Assembly: GCA_036260375.1 (NCBI GenBank)
Contig: DASZZZ010000097.1
Location: 1-64,000, forward strand
Reading direction: 5' to 3'
Origin: DASZZZ01 sp036260375
GTDB taxonomy: Bacteria; Actinomycetota; CADDZG01; WHSQ01
Length of the DNA stretch: 64,000 nt
This document shows positions 24,505 to 32,603 of the stretch, in pieces. Position 1 is the first letter of the stretch, and the number at the start of each line of letters is the position of its first letter. The translations under genes and the position numbers were made by a program. The notes below the pieces were generated by a model. It ran no database searches. It was given only the letters and a program-made list of their open reading frames with translations, and was not told the origin of the DNA.

Positions 24505-25374
24505 CTAGACGCGCGCGCCCGTCTCCCGGCTCGTCTCCATCGAGGGCGCTGCTCCGAGCTGCCCGCGCCGGCCCCACGCGGCGACGGCCCGCGCGCCTCG
24601 TCGCACGGCGCCGGCGTCCGCTCTGGCGCGCGACGGCTGCATCCCGAAGAGCCGAAAGCTCACGTCGATCGCAAGCCCGATCAGGATCACGAACGCGACG
24701 GTGCCGACGCCGGCGCTCCCGCCGAGGGCGACGCCGAGGACGAGGACCGACGCCTCGATCGCCGTTCGGGCGGCGCCGGCCGAACGACGCGTCCGCCTCG
24801 AGATCCCGAGCATCAGCGCGTCGCGCGGTCCGGCTCCGAGGTTCGCGCCGATGTACGCAGCCGTGCCCAACGCGAGCGCGCCGATCCCGGCGAGCAGGGC
24901 GCCGACGCGGGGGAGCAGCGGGCCGGACGCGAGGTCGTGAAGGGCGCCGGATCTCAGCATGACGTCGGTGAAGGTCCCCACCAGCACCGCGTTCGCGACC
25001 GTGCCGACGCCCGGTCGCGTCCCGAGAGCGATGCTCGTGACGAGAACGACCACCGACACGGCGATGACGACCTGACCGAACGTAAGCGGCGTCAGCCGAT
25101 GGAGCGCGTCGTGGAGCACGTCCCATGCGGACAGCCCGAGATCCGCGCGCACCATCAGCACCAGGCCCGCCGCGAACACCCACAGACCCGCGACGAGTCG
25201 CACGCCGCGCGCCACCAGCGTGCGCGACCACGCGCGGCCTGCGCTCGGACGTGTCGCATCGGGCGCGCAGGCGGCAGACGCTCGGGCGCCTCGGACCCGG
25301 CGCCGGGGCAACGCTTCCACGCAGTGAGTCACGACACGCCTCCCTTCTCCTCGTGAACGCTCGACGACAGTCAT
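24505..25374 (-). CDS. YczE/YitT-like integral membrane protein
   Basis: 289 residues with five to six membrane segments between about residues 50 and 240. ADLGLSAWDVLHDALHRLT and the repeated NLGAGPRDALMLGISRRT-type loop are the duplicated feature of the YczE/YyaS/YitT family. An Arg-rich N-tail of about 45 residues and a basic C-tail flank it. Molecular role unknown. The ATG at 25374 is 74 bp from the divergent lysR gene, whose product probably controls it. Confidence 0.82.
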   Translation of the reverse strand: MTVVERSRGEGRRVVTHCVEALPRRRVRGARASAACAPDATRPSAGRAWSRTLVARGVRLVAGLWVFAAGLVLMVRADLGLSAWDVLHDALHRLTPLTFGQVVIAVSVVVLVTSIALGTRPGVGTVANAVLVGTFTDVMLRSGALHDLASGPLLPRVGALLAGIGALALGTAAYIGANLGAGPRDALMLGISRRTRRSAGAARTAIEASVLVLGVALGGSAGVGTVAFVILIGLAIDVSFRLFGMQPSRARADAGAVRRGARAVAAWGRRGQLGAAPSMETSRETGARV

Positions 25375-25413
25375 CGTGGCCCGCGGAGGCGGTTTAGGAC
25401 AAGCGAATTGTTC

Positions 25414-25442
25414 TTTACAGTCATTAAGGACGACTGTATGAT
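25414..25442 (+). promoter_or_regulatory. Promoter of the lysR-type gene with internal palindrome
   Basis: TTTACA (25414-25419), a 17-base spacer, then TATGAT (25437-25442), which ends 6 bases before ATG 25449: a near-consensus promoter for a leaderless mRNA. The spacer holds CAGTC (25418-25422), nine bases, GACTG (25432-25436), a perfect inverted repeat ideally placed for autorepression by the LysR product. Confidence 0.75.
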
Positions 25443-25448
25443 CCGCCC

Positions 25449-26363
25449 ATGCTCGACGTGCGCCGTCTCGAAGTGCTCAACGCCGTCGTGGACGCCGGCT
25501 CGGTGACCAAGGCCGCGGCCGACCTCGGCTACACGCCGTCGGCGATCAGCCAGAGCCTCGCGGCGCTCGAGCGCGAGACGAAGACACCCCTGTTCGAGCG
25601 GATCGGCCGTGGCCTCCGTCCGACCGAGGCGGGGTTGCTGCTGGCGGAGCACGCGCGCACGGTCATCGCCCAGCTGAAGCACGCCGAGGCCGCCCTCGAA
25701 GCCCTGCGCTCGGGACGGGCCGGGCGCCTCCGGGTCGCCGCGTTCGCGACCGCGGGAGCGAGCCTGGTGCCGCGCGCGCTGGCGCGGTTCAAGGAGCGGT
25801 ACCCGGGAGTCGACGTCGACCTCGTCATGGCCGAGACGGACGACGCTCTCGCCGCGCTGCACGCGGGGCACATCGACATCGCCGTCGTCGCCCGGCATCG
25901 AAGGATCGACGACATCGACCGTGCGCTCGCCTTCAGGCATCTGCTCGAGGATCCGTACCGCGTCGTGCTTCCCCGCGCGCATCCCGCGGCGGCACGCAAC
26001 GCGGTCTCGCTCGAGGCTCTCAGCGACACGCCGTGGATCTCCACCGCGTCGGCTCGCTGCAACACGCTCGAGACCGTCGTGACGGCGTGCGCGCGCGCCG
26101 GCTTCACGCCGCGCTTCGCCGTCGAAGGCGACGAGTTCGCGACGACGATCGGTCTCGTCGCCGCCGGGCTGGGCGTCGCAATGGTGCCGCTGCTCGCGCT
26201 GAGCTCGGTCCCCAAGGCCGTGCGCGTATGCAGGATCCGCGGCGGGGAGCCGACCCGGTACGTGGAGTCGGTCGTGCGCGCCCGGAGCGCGCGCGCCGGC
26301 GTGCTCGACGCGATGCACGAAGCGCTACGCCTGTCCGCCGACTCCTATCCCCGCGCCGCGTAG
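25449..26363 (+). CDS. LysR-family transcriptional regulator
   Basis: 304 residues. N-terminal winged helix-turn-helix (RRLEVLNAVVDAGSVTKAAADLGYTPSAISQSLAALE, residues about 5-40) and a C-terminal type 2 periplasmic-binding-like effector domain (GRLRVAAFATAGASLVPRAL onward). Length is standard. It is divergent from the YczE-like gene and the LLM oxidoreductase, the classical arrangement for a regulator and its target. Effector unknown. Confidence 0.93.
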   Translation: MLDVRRLEVLNAVVDAGSVTKAAADLGYTPSAISQSLAALERETKTPLFERIGRGLRPTEAGLLLAEHARTVIAQLKHAEAALEALRSGRAGRLRVAAFATAGASLVPRALARFKERYPGVDVDLVMAETDDALAALHAGHIDIAVVARHRRIDDIDRALAFRHLLEDPYRVVLPRAHPAAARNAVSLEALSDTPWISTASARCNTLETVVTACARAGFTPRFAVEGDEFATTIGLVAAGLGVAMVPLLALSSVPKAVRVCRIRGGEPTRYVESVVRARSARAGVLDAMHEALRLSADSYPRAA

Positions 26364-26403
26364 GCACCTGCGACGACGCTCGGCGTCTTGCGGCGAGGTC
26401 AGC

Positions 26404-26742
26404 TCACGGCGGCGAGCCGGTGTCGTCGTGAATCGGCCGCAGCTCGACGTAGCCCTTGGCGCGCGCGCACGGCGTGTCGGCCACGAGCGACACGGCCTGC
26501 TCCAGGTTCTCGGCCTCGATGACGCCGAAGCCGGCGAGGGGAATCTCGGTGCGTGCGTAGGACCCGTCGGTCGTTGTGGGGGCGCCGTCCCACGCGGTCA
26601 CGGTGACCGCGCCCCCCACCGCCGCGACGAGGTCGCCGCGTCGACGCAGCACGTCGTCCTGCGCCAGCAGCGCAGCGCGTTCGCTCTGTGCCAGCGCGAG
26701 CCAGTCGTCGTCGGCGCCGTAGGCCAAGCAGAGAAACCTCAT
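26404..26742 (-). CDS. YCII-related (YciI/DGPF) domain protein
   Basis: 112 residues: MRFLCLAYGADDDW start, central DGPF-like segment with GAPTTTDGSYARTEIPLAGFGVIEAENLEQAVSLVADTPCA, and a C-terminal VELRPI strand. This ferredoxin-like-fold family is often encoded next to ECF sigma factors; none is adjacent here. AGGAG precedes the ATG. Biochemical role unknown. Confidence 0.85.
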   Translation of the reverse strand: MRFLCLAYGADDDWLALAQSERAALLAQDDVLRRRGDLVAAVGGAVTVTAWDGAPTTTDGSYARTEIPLAGFGVIEAENLEQAVSLVADTPCARAKGYVELRPIHDDTGSPP

Positions 26743-26840
26743 GTCGCACTCCTTTCTTCTTCTCTGTCCGACTCCGGGCGCGCGGCGAACTCATCGCCGG
26801 CGGCGTCGGTGCGTACGCCGTCGTCCGCCGAGGGCGCGCG

Positions 26841-26846
26841 TACGAT
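26841..26846 (+). promoter_or_regulatory. Putative -10 element of the tRNA-Sec gene
   Basis: TACGAT lies 7 bases before the first base of the mature tRNA (26854), the distance expected if transcription begins at or near the 5' end. No good -35 is visible. Confidence 0.4.
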
Positions 26847-26853
26847 GCCCGAC

Positions 26854-26948
26854 GGAGGCGAATGGGGGCTGGTGTCCCCCCCGGTCTTCAAAACCGGTGA
26901 GCCGGGCGATCCCCGGCTGGCGGGTTCGATTCCCGTCCGCCTCCGCCA
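26854..26948 (+). tRNA. selC: tRNA-Sec (anticodon TCA)
   Basis: 95 bases including an encoded CCA. The acceptor GGAGGCG (26854-26860) pairs with CGCCTCC before G73-CCA. A long D stem (GGGGG/CCCCC) follows, then anticodon arm CCGGT-CTTCAAA-ACCGG with anticodon TCA reading UGA. The extra arm is GCCGGG/CCCGGC and the T arm GCGGG-TTCGATT-CCCGT. Extended acceptor plus T stem, big extra arm and UGA anticodon identify selenocysteine tRNA. The eighth acceptor pair looks like an A-C mismatch. selA and selB are 14 and 21 kb away. Confidence 0.95.
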
Positions 26949-27027
26949 CGAGTCGACGCCGCCGAACGGAGATCGCCGTCATCGCGGCGCCCGTCGCGCG
27001 CGCGGTGGTGGGCGTCATACTCGCCGC

Positions 27028-27591
27028 ATGCATCACGTCTCCCGGGTCGCGCCTCGCGTCCTGCTCGTGACCGGGACCATCGGCGCCGGCAAGACCGTCG
27101 TCGTCGCGGAGATCGGCGAGGTGCTCGCCGAGCGAGGGATCACCGCGGCCCTCGTGGATCTCGACTGGCTCGGGTGGATCTGCCGTCCGGCGACTCGCGC
27201 GCGCGATGCCGGCGGGGTGCATTCGTTGATCGTGCGCAACCTCGCCGCGACGTGGCCGAACCTGCGCGACGCGGGGGCCGAGCGGCTGGTTCTAGCGCGC
27301 GCCGTCACCACGTGGCGCGAGGTCGAGGAGCTGCGCGCTGCCGTGGGGAGCGCCGACCTCGTCGTGGTTCGCCTGACCGCGACCCGGGCCACGATCCGGA
27401 CCCGGCTCGAGGCGCGCGACTCGGGACACGTCCTCGAGGAGCACCTCGCCCAGTCGGCCGAGTTCGATCGTCTTCTCGACGGCGCGGGCATCGCGGACGC
27501 GTCCGTGCCCACCGACGGTCGGACCGTGCGCGACGTCGCGCGCGACGTCCTCGCCGCCGTGCGCTGGAGCGCGGGGGTCGGATCGCCGTGA
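27028..27591 (+). CDS. P-loop NTPase/kinase-like protein
   Basis: 187 residues. Walker A GTIGAGKT at about residues 14-21, a VDLDWLGW strand that could be Walker B-like, and a C-terminal kinase-like LEARDSGHVLEEHL region. It resembles small AAA/nucleoside-kinase-like proteins with no assigned substrate. CATACT (27016-27021) is 6 bases before the ATG, so probably leaderless. The stop overlaps the GTG of the amidohydrolase gene, so the two are co-translated. Confidence 0.75.
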   Translation: MHHVSRVAPRVLLVTGTIGAGKTVVVAEIGEVLAERGITAALVDLDWLGWICRPATRARDAGGVHSLIVRNLAATWPNLRDAGAERLVLARAVTTWREVEELRAAVGSADLVVVRLTATRATIRTRLEARDSGHVLEEHLAQSAEFDRLLDGAGIADASVPTDGRTVRDVARDVLAAVRWSAGVGSP

Positions 27592-28952
27592 GGACGCTGC
27601 TCGCGCACGCCGACGTCGTCGTCACGATGGACGACGAGCGACGGGAGATCCGCGACGGCGGCGTGCTGATCGACGGGCGGTCGCTCGCGGCGGTCGGGCC
27701 AACCGCCGAGCTGCCGGACGACGCCGACCGGACGATCGACTGCCGCGGCATGGTCCTGCTCCCCGGCCTCGTCAACACGCACCATCACCTGTACCAGACG
27801 CTCACGCGCGCGCTTCCGGGCGCACAGGACGCCGACCTCTTCGGATGGCTGCGGACGCTGTATCCGGTGTGGGGCGCGCTCCGGGCCGACGACGTCTACG
27901 TCTCGGCGAAGCTCGGGCTCGCCGAGATGCTGCTGTCGGGGTGCACGACGACGTCGGATCACCTCTACCTGTTCCCGAACGACGTCGCGATCGAGGACGA
28001 GATACGCGCCGCGCGCGAGGTCGGCGTGCGGTTCCACGCGACGCGCGGGTCGATGTCGCTCGGCGAGAGCCGGGGCGGCCTGCCGCCCGACTACCTCGTC
28101 GAGGACGACGACGCGATCATGCGCGACACCCAGCGCGCCGTCGAGACGCATCACGACGCCGAGCGCTTCGCGATGCTGCGCGTCGCCGTCGCGCCGTGCT
28201 CGCCGTTCTCCGTCACCCCCGACCTCATGCGCGCGTCGGTCGCCCTCGCCGACGACCTCGGCGTGCACTGCCACACCCACCTTGCCGAGACGCTCGACGA
28301 GGAGCGGTTCTGCATCGAGCAGTTCGGCGTGCGACCGGTCGAGTACGCGGAGCGCCTCGGCTGGTTGCGGCCCGACGTCTGGTTCGCGCACTCGGTGTGG
28401 ATCGACGACGACGAGATCGCCCGACTCGCGGCCGCGGGGACCGGTGTCGCGCACTGCCCGACGTCGAACATGCGGCTCGCGTCGGGCGTGGCGCCCGTCG
28501 TGCGCATGCTCGCGGCCGGGATGCGCGTCGGCCTCGGCGTCGACGGAAGCGCCTCGAACGACGGCGAGCACGTCCTCGGCGAGGCGCGCGCGTTCATGCT
28601 CCTGCAGCGCGTGGGGACCCGCGACCCGGGCGCGGTCACGGCGCGCACGGCGCTCGAGGTCGCGACGCGCGGAGGGGCCCGTGTGCTCGGGCGCGACGAC
28701 GTCGGCGTCCTCGCCCCGGGACTCGCGGCCGACGTCGTCGGCTGGCGGCTCGACCGGGCCGCGTACTCTGGTGCGCGCGCGGATCCCGTGGCGGCCCTCG
28801 TCTTCTGCCAGCCGCAGGACGTCGACCTCGCGCTTGTCGACGGAGTCGAGCGCGTGCGCGCCGGCGAAATCGTCGATCTCGACTTGGGCGCGCTCGTGGC
28901 CGAGCACGGACGGCGCGCGTGCGACCTCTTGCGTCGGTCGGAAAACTCGTGA
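27588..28952 (+). CDS. Amidohydrolase, 8-oxoguanine deaminase-like
   Basis: 454 residues of the metal-dependent amidohydrolase superfamily: LLPGLVNTHHHLYQTLTRALPGAQDADLFGWLRTLYPVW (HxH metal site), GVHCHTHLAETLDEE, VWFAHSVWIDDDEI, GTGVAHCPTSNMRLASG and VGLGVDGSASND (final metal Asp). The HHHLYQTLTR...DLFGWL pattern is that of 8-oxoguanine deaminases and the related hydroxy-triazine hydrolases. Expected reaction: 8-oxoguanine to urate plus ammonia. GTG start overlaps the upstream stop. Confidence 0.88.
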   Translation: MRTLLAHADVVVTMDDERREIRDGGVLIDGRSLAAVGPTAELPDDADRTIDCRGMVLLPGLVNTHHHLYQTLTRALPGAQDADLFGWLRTLYPVWGALRADDVYVSAKLGLAEMLLSGCTTTSDHLYLFPNDVAIEDEIRAAREVGVRFHATRGSMSLGESRGGLPPDYLVEDDDAIMRDTQRAVETHHDAERFAMLRVAVAPCSPFSVTPDLMRASVALADDLGVHCHTHLAETLDEERFCIEQFGVRPVEYAERLGWLRPDVWFAHSVWIDDDEIARLAAAGTGVAHCPTSNMRLASGVAPVVRMLAAGMRVGLGVDGSASNDGEHVLGEARAFMLLQRVGTRDPGAVTARTALEVATRGGARVLGRDDVGVLAPGLAADVVGWRLDRAAYSGARADPVAALVFCQPQDVDLALVDGVERVRAGEIVDLDLGALVAEHGRRACDLLRRSENS

Positions 28953-29538
28953 CCAACGCCGCGCCGCCCGGGTCCTGTGCCACGCGACGACGTGCCTCGA
29001 ACGCGCGCGCGACGCCTGGACGGCGGGCGGGCTGCTAACAATCAAAGTCAAAGAGAAAAAAGGGTGACGTTAAGTCACGCGCTCCCCCTGCTTGCGCGAC
29101 TCGGCGCGCCGTGCTCGATGCGGGCATCGGCCGGCGATCGCGATGGGCGACGGCGCCGCGTGCGAGGCGGGACGCGACTCACTGCAAAGCTATGTCGATG
29201 GCTTAATCGATGACCGACTCCGTGCGTCGTCGTCGACGCCGGTCGGCGCGCAGTTCCTGGACAGCGCCGGAATGAACTTTGCATCGACTTACTATGTTGC
29301 CAAGCAACTAGTTACGCGCCGCTCTCGCCAGGTACTCCGCGCAACCCTCGTGTGGCGTTCGACACAGCACCCGTCGTCCGCGCGTGATGTCGTGTCGTCC
29401 GCAACCGCACGTAACCGACGAGAGGTGCAATAGCTATTGTCTGAGTCGAGTCTGGAAAACGGCGCGTCGAACAGCGATCTATCTGAACCCATTGAATCCC
29501 TAGTGCTGCGTCGCGATGCCTGTAGCATCTGGCGCCAA
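28953..29538. other. AT-richer intergenic region upstream of the XRE-TPR gene
   Basis: About 590 bp with unusual composition, including the A-rich run AAGAGAAAAAAGGG near 29051-29064 and many TA steps. GTGAC-GTTAA-GTCAC (29064-29078) is a perfect short inverted repeat. An open frame from ATG 29143 to 29433 (96 codons) has no Shine-Dalgarno and no family I recognise. It ends at a TAG in the same frame as the XRE ORF and two codons before that ORF's TTG. I do not call it a gene. TAGCAT at 29523 may be the -10 for the XRE gene. Confidence 0.4.
29064..29078. repeat. Short inverted repeat GTGAC-N5-GTCAC
   Basis: Perfect 5-bp arms around GTTAA, directly after a purine-rich A tract and about 110 bp downstream of the amidohydrolase stop. 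It could be an operator; the arms are too short to be sure. Confidence 0.3.
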
Positions 29539-30903
29539 ATGAGCGCGGGCGGACACACGAGTACGCGCGTCGGAAGACGCATAAGACATCTTCGTCTTGC
29601 CAAAGGATTGACTCAAAAGGAGTTGGCTGCGCCCCATTACACCGCGGCGCACGTCAGCACCATCGAGGCCGGCCGAAGATCTCCGTCGCGCGCCGCGCTC
29701 GTCCACTTCGCGCGCAAACTCGGCGTCGAGCCCGACGAACTCGTCACGGGACGGCCGCGCGACCTCGAGGTGCGACTGCAGCTGCGCGTCCAGGAAGCGC
29801 GCGTCGCGTTGTCGGCGGGCCGCTACGAGGACGCCGACTACCTCTTCCGGCAAGTCGGCCGCGCCGCGTCGCGCGCGGGCTTTCGACGCGTCGCGGCGCG
29901 GGCCGAGGAGGGTCGCGGCCTCGTCGCCGAGCGGCGGCGCATGGTGGACGACGCGCTCGAGCGCTTCGACGCGGCGCGCCGGATGCTCCAGCAGGAGCCG
30001 GCGACGGTGCGCGCCGACGCCGTCACGGGGATCGCCCGCTGCCGGCTCGCGTTGGGCGACGTGCGGGGCGCCGTGCACGTGCTGGAGTCCTACCTCCTCG
30101 ACCTGCGCGAGCACAACCTCGAGGACCCCGTCGCGCTCGTGCGTGCGTACACCGGTCTCGTGCGCGCCTACACGCACGCGCGACTCTTCGACGCGGCGGC
30201 CGACGCGGCGCGGCAGGCGCTGGCGCTCGGCGCCCGCGTCGACGCGGCGGAGCCGGTCGCCGAGATGCACATGGAGGTCGCGCGCGAGCTGTTGCGGCTT
30301 GGCCGGATCGACGACGCCCTCGACTCGCTCAAGCGCGCCGAGGAGCTGTTCCGGTCGCTGCAGTGGAAGCTCGAGGTCGACCTCGCGCACGTCGCGCGCG
30401 GCGTCATCCTCGTGGACCAGGGGCGGCTCGACGCCGCGCGCGAGGAGCTGCTCGCGGCGCTCGACGCGCTCGAGGAGACTTCGGTCGTCGCCAACCGGGC
30501 CCGGGCGCTCAACGAGCTGGCGCGCGTCGAGCGTCTGTCGGGTCGCGTCCGCGACGCACGCGAGCTGCTCCGTACCGCGATGGACGTCCTCGGCGACGCC
30601 GATCCCGCGGAGCTGGCGTTCACGCACCGCGAGCTGGCGTTGTGCGCGGTCGACGAGGATCCCGACGAGGCGGAGTCGCACTTCCGCTCCGCGGTGGAGC
30701 TCTACCGCCGCGCCGGACAGCCGCTGCTCATCGCCGTCACGTGCCGCGAGCTCGGCGACTTCCTCCGCACCCGGGGCGAGGCGGAGCGCACCCCCGAGGC
30801 GTACCGCGAGGGGCTGGTGGAGCTCGAACGCGGCGGCGACGCCGTGCGCGCGCCCGTCCTGGTGCGCTACCCCGACGCCCGCGACGGAGCGAAGCCGGCA
30901 TGA
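29539..30903 (+). CDS. XRE-family regulator with TPR sensor domain
   Basis: 454 residues from ATG 29539; a TTG at 29437 would add 34 poorly conserved residues. N-terminal helix-turn-helix (VGRRIRHLRLAKGLTQKELAAPHYTAAHVSTIEAGRRSPS, residues about 11-50), then a long array of about eight tetratricopeptide-like helical hairpins to the C-terminus. This resembles peptide- or ligand-responsive XRE-TPR regulators. The first 45 codons are AT-rich (29581-29640 has 28 G+C of 60) while the TPR part has normal high GC, so the gene looks mosaic. A 12-bp inverted repeat follows the gene. Confidence 0.85.
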   Translation: MSAGGHTSTRVGRRIRHLRLAKGLTQKELAAPHYTAAHVSTIEAGRRSPSRAALVHFARKLGVEPDELVTGRPRDLEVRLQLRVQEARVALSAGRYEDADYLFRQVGRAASRAGFRRVAARAEEGRGLVAERRRMVDDALERFDAARRMLQQEPATVRADAVTGIARCRLALGDVRGAVHVLESYLLDLREHNLEDPVALVRAYTGLVRAYTHARLFDAAADAARQALALGARVDAAEPVAEMHMEVARELLRLGRIDDALDSLKRAEELFRSLQWKLEVDLAHVARGVILVDQGRLDAAREELLAALDALEETSVVANRARALNELARVERLSGRVRDARELLRTAMDVLGDADPAELAFTHRELALCAVDEDPDEAESHFRSAVELYRRAGQPLLIAVTCRELGDFLRTRGEAERTPEAYREGLVELERGGDAVRAPVLVRYPDARDGAKPA

Positions 30904-30964
30904 CGCTGTGCCGGCGACTGCGCGACCTCTTGCGGCGCGTCCGGGTCCGATGGCGATCGAGGCC

Positions 30965-31022
30965 TGCCCGTCCGGAGGGCCGCACGTCCCACCCCTTCCG
31001 CCACTGACCTTCCGGACGGGCA
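30965..31022. repeat. 12-bp inverted repeat between the XRE-TPR and beta-helix genes
   Basis: TGCCCGTCCGGA (30965-30976) and TCCGGACGGGCA (31011-31022) are perfect reverse complements separated by 34 bases. The repeat lies between the stop of the regulator and the start of the secreted protein. No T-tract follows. It may be a terminator stem with a large loop or paired binding sites for a dimeric regulator, possibly the XRE protein. Confidence 0.5.
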
Positions 31023-31063
31023 ACCCCTCGCGCGGGCGCCCCCCGCGTGCCACACTTGTCGCC

Positions 31064-32599
31064 ATGCGGCGGTCGGTGGCGGTCCTGGTCGCGGCGCTCC
31101 TCGCGGTGTCGCCCGCGGCGGTCGCGCACGAGGAACGAGACGTGCAGTTCCCGTCGGGGGCCGGACGCGTCCCGCGCTATCGGACGAGCGGGCCGTCCAT
31201 CGTCGTGTGCAAACGCGACACCGACGAGCGCATCCGCCGTCTCGGCTCCGCGCTGGAGGCATACAACCGCGCGCTGCTCGAGCGGTGCCGCTTCCACGAC
31301 ATACAGGCGGCGGTCGACGCGGTCGAGCGACGCGGCACGCGCATCCTCGTGCAGCCGGGGGTGTACCGCGAGCGTCCGAGCCGCGCCGCGCCGCGGGGCG
31401 AGTGCGCCGACCTCGAGAACCAAAATCCGCTCACGTACGCGCAGCACCGGCGCTGCCCCCACGTCCAGAACCTCGTCGCGATCCTCGGCGACGGCCCCGA
31501 CCGCGGTATCGAGTGCGACGGACGTCTGTGCAATCTCCAGATAGAGGGCACCGGTGCGCGCCCGCAGGACGTCGTCGTCGACGGCGACTTCAAGCGTCTC
31601 AACGTCATCCGCGCCGACCGCGCCGACGGCGTCTACTTCCGCAACTTCACGGTCCAGCACGCCGGCTTCAACGGCCTCTACGTGATCGAGACCGACGGCT
31701 TCGTGATCGACCGCATGTTGGGGAGGTGGACGGACGAGTACGGGTTCCTGACGTTCTCGTCGGACCATGGTCTCTACAAGCGCTGCGAGGCGTACGGCAA
31801 CGGCGATTCGGGCTTGTACCCCGGATCGGCGGCCCCGCACTACGGCGCACGCTTCTCCATCGAGATCCGGCGCTGCTCGTCGCACCACAACGCGCTCGGC
31901 TACTCGGGCACCGCCGGCGATTCCGTCTACGCGCACCACAACCGTTTCTTCAAGAACGCGACCGGCGCGTCGATGGACAGCTTCTTCCCCGACCACCCCG
32001 GACTGCCGCAGAACAACGCGGTCTTCAGGCACAACGAGATCTACTCCAACAACAAGAACTACTACCGGTACTACCGCGACGGCACGTGTGACAAGCCGAG
32101 CGCCGAGCGCGGCTACGAGCGGGGCGTCGTGTGCCCGACGATTCCCGTACCCGTCGGCACCGGCATCCTCGTCGCCGGCGGCAATCAGAACCTCTTCGCG
32201 CGCAACTGGATCTTCGACAACTGGCGCTACGGCGCGATGCAGTTCTGGGTGCCGGCGGCGGTGCGCGACGAGCCCGACCCCGACAAGCAGTACGACACGT
32301 CGCACTTCAACCGCTACGTCGCAAACCACCTCGGCGTGTCGCCGCGCGGGACGCAGCGTCCGAACGGCCTCGATTTCTGGTGGGACGAGGAGGGCGCGGG
32401 CAACTGCTGGCAGGACAACGTCCCGGGCCCCGTCACCAGCGACCCGGCCGCGCTCCCCGACTGCGACGCGATTCCCGTCTTCTCGACCGGCAACGCCGCC
32501 AAGCAGGCGACGATCGCGCCGTGCGCGACGTGGAGCCGCGACAACCCCGACCCCGCCGGATGCGACTGGATGCGGCGGCCGGAGCGGCCGGGCGGCTAG
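31064..32599 (+). CDS. Secreted right-handed parallel beta-helix protein
   Basis: 511 residues. Signal peptide MRRSVAVLVAALLAVSPAAVAHEE. Then FHDIQAAVDAVERRGTRILVQPGVYRERPS, the usual entry of pectate-lyase-like folds, and repeated short strands with N/D-rich turns (NFTVQHAGFNGLYVIETDGFVIDR, HHNRFFKNATG, RHNEIYSNNKNYYRYY). Many paired Cys suggest disulfides and extracellular use. Members are polysaccharide lyases, epimerases or adhesins; the activity here is not identifiable. CACACT (31051-31056) lies 7 bases before the ATG. Confidence 0.83.
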   Translation: MRRSVAVLVAALLAVSPAAVAHEERDVQFPSGAGRVPRYRTSGPSIVVCKRDTDERIRRLGSALEAYNRALLERCRFHDIQAAVDAVERRGTRILVQPGVYRERPSRAAPRGECADLENQNPLTYAQHRRCPHVQNLVAILGDGPDRGIECDGRLCNLQIEGTGARPQDVVVDGDFKRLNVIRADRADGVYFRNFTVQHAGFNGLYVIETDGFVIDRMLGRWTDEYGFLTFSSDHGLYKRCEAYGNGDSGLYPGSAAPHYGARFSIEIRRCSSHHNALGYSGTAGDSVYAHHNRFFKNATGASMDSFFPDHPGLPQNNAVFRHNEIYSNNKNYYRYYRDGTCDKPSAERGYERGVVCPTIPVPVGTGILVAGGNQNLFARNWIFDNWRYGAMQFWVPAAVRDEPDPDKQYDTSHFNRYVANHLGVSPRGTQRPNGLDFWWDEEGAGNCWQDNVPGPVTSDPAALPDCDAIPVFSTGNAAKQATIAPCATWSRDNPDPAGCDWMRRPERPGG

Positions 32600-32603
32600 G
32601 GCG

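Noticed and set aside
26841..27027. A selenoprotein gene next to tRNA-Sec
   Set aside because: No frame with an in-frame TGA joins recognisable halves of a known selenoprotein family here or elsewhere in the window.
29143..29433. 96-codon ORF before the XRE-TPR gene
   Set aside because: No Shine-Dalgarno, no recognisable family and a low-complexity end; kept only as a remark on the intergenic region.
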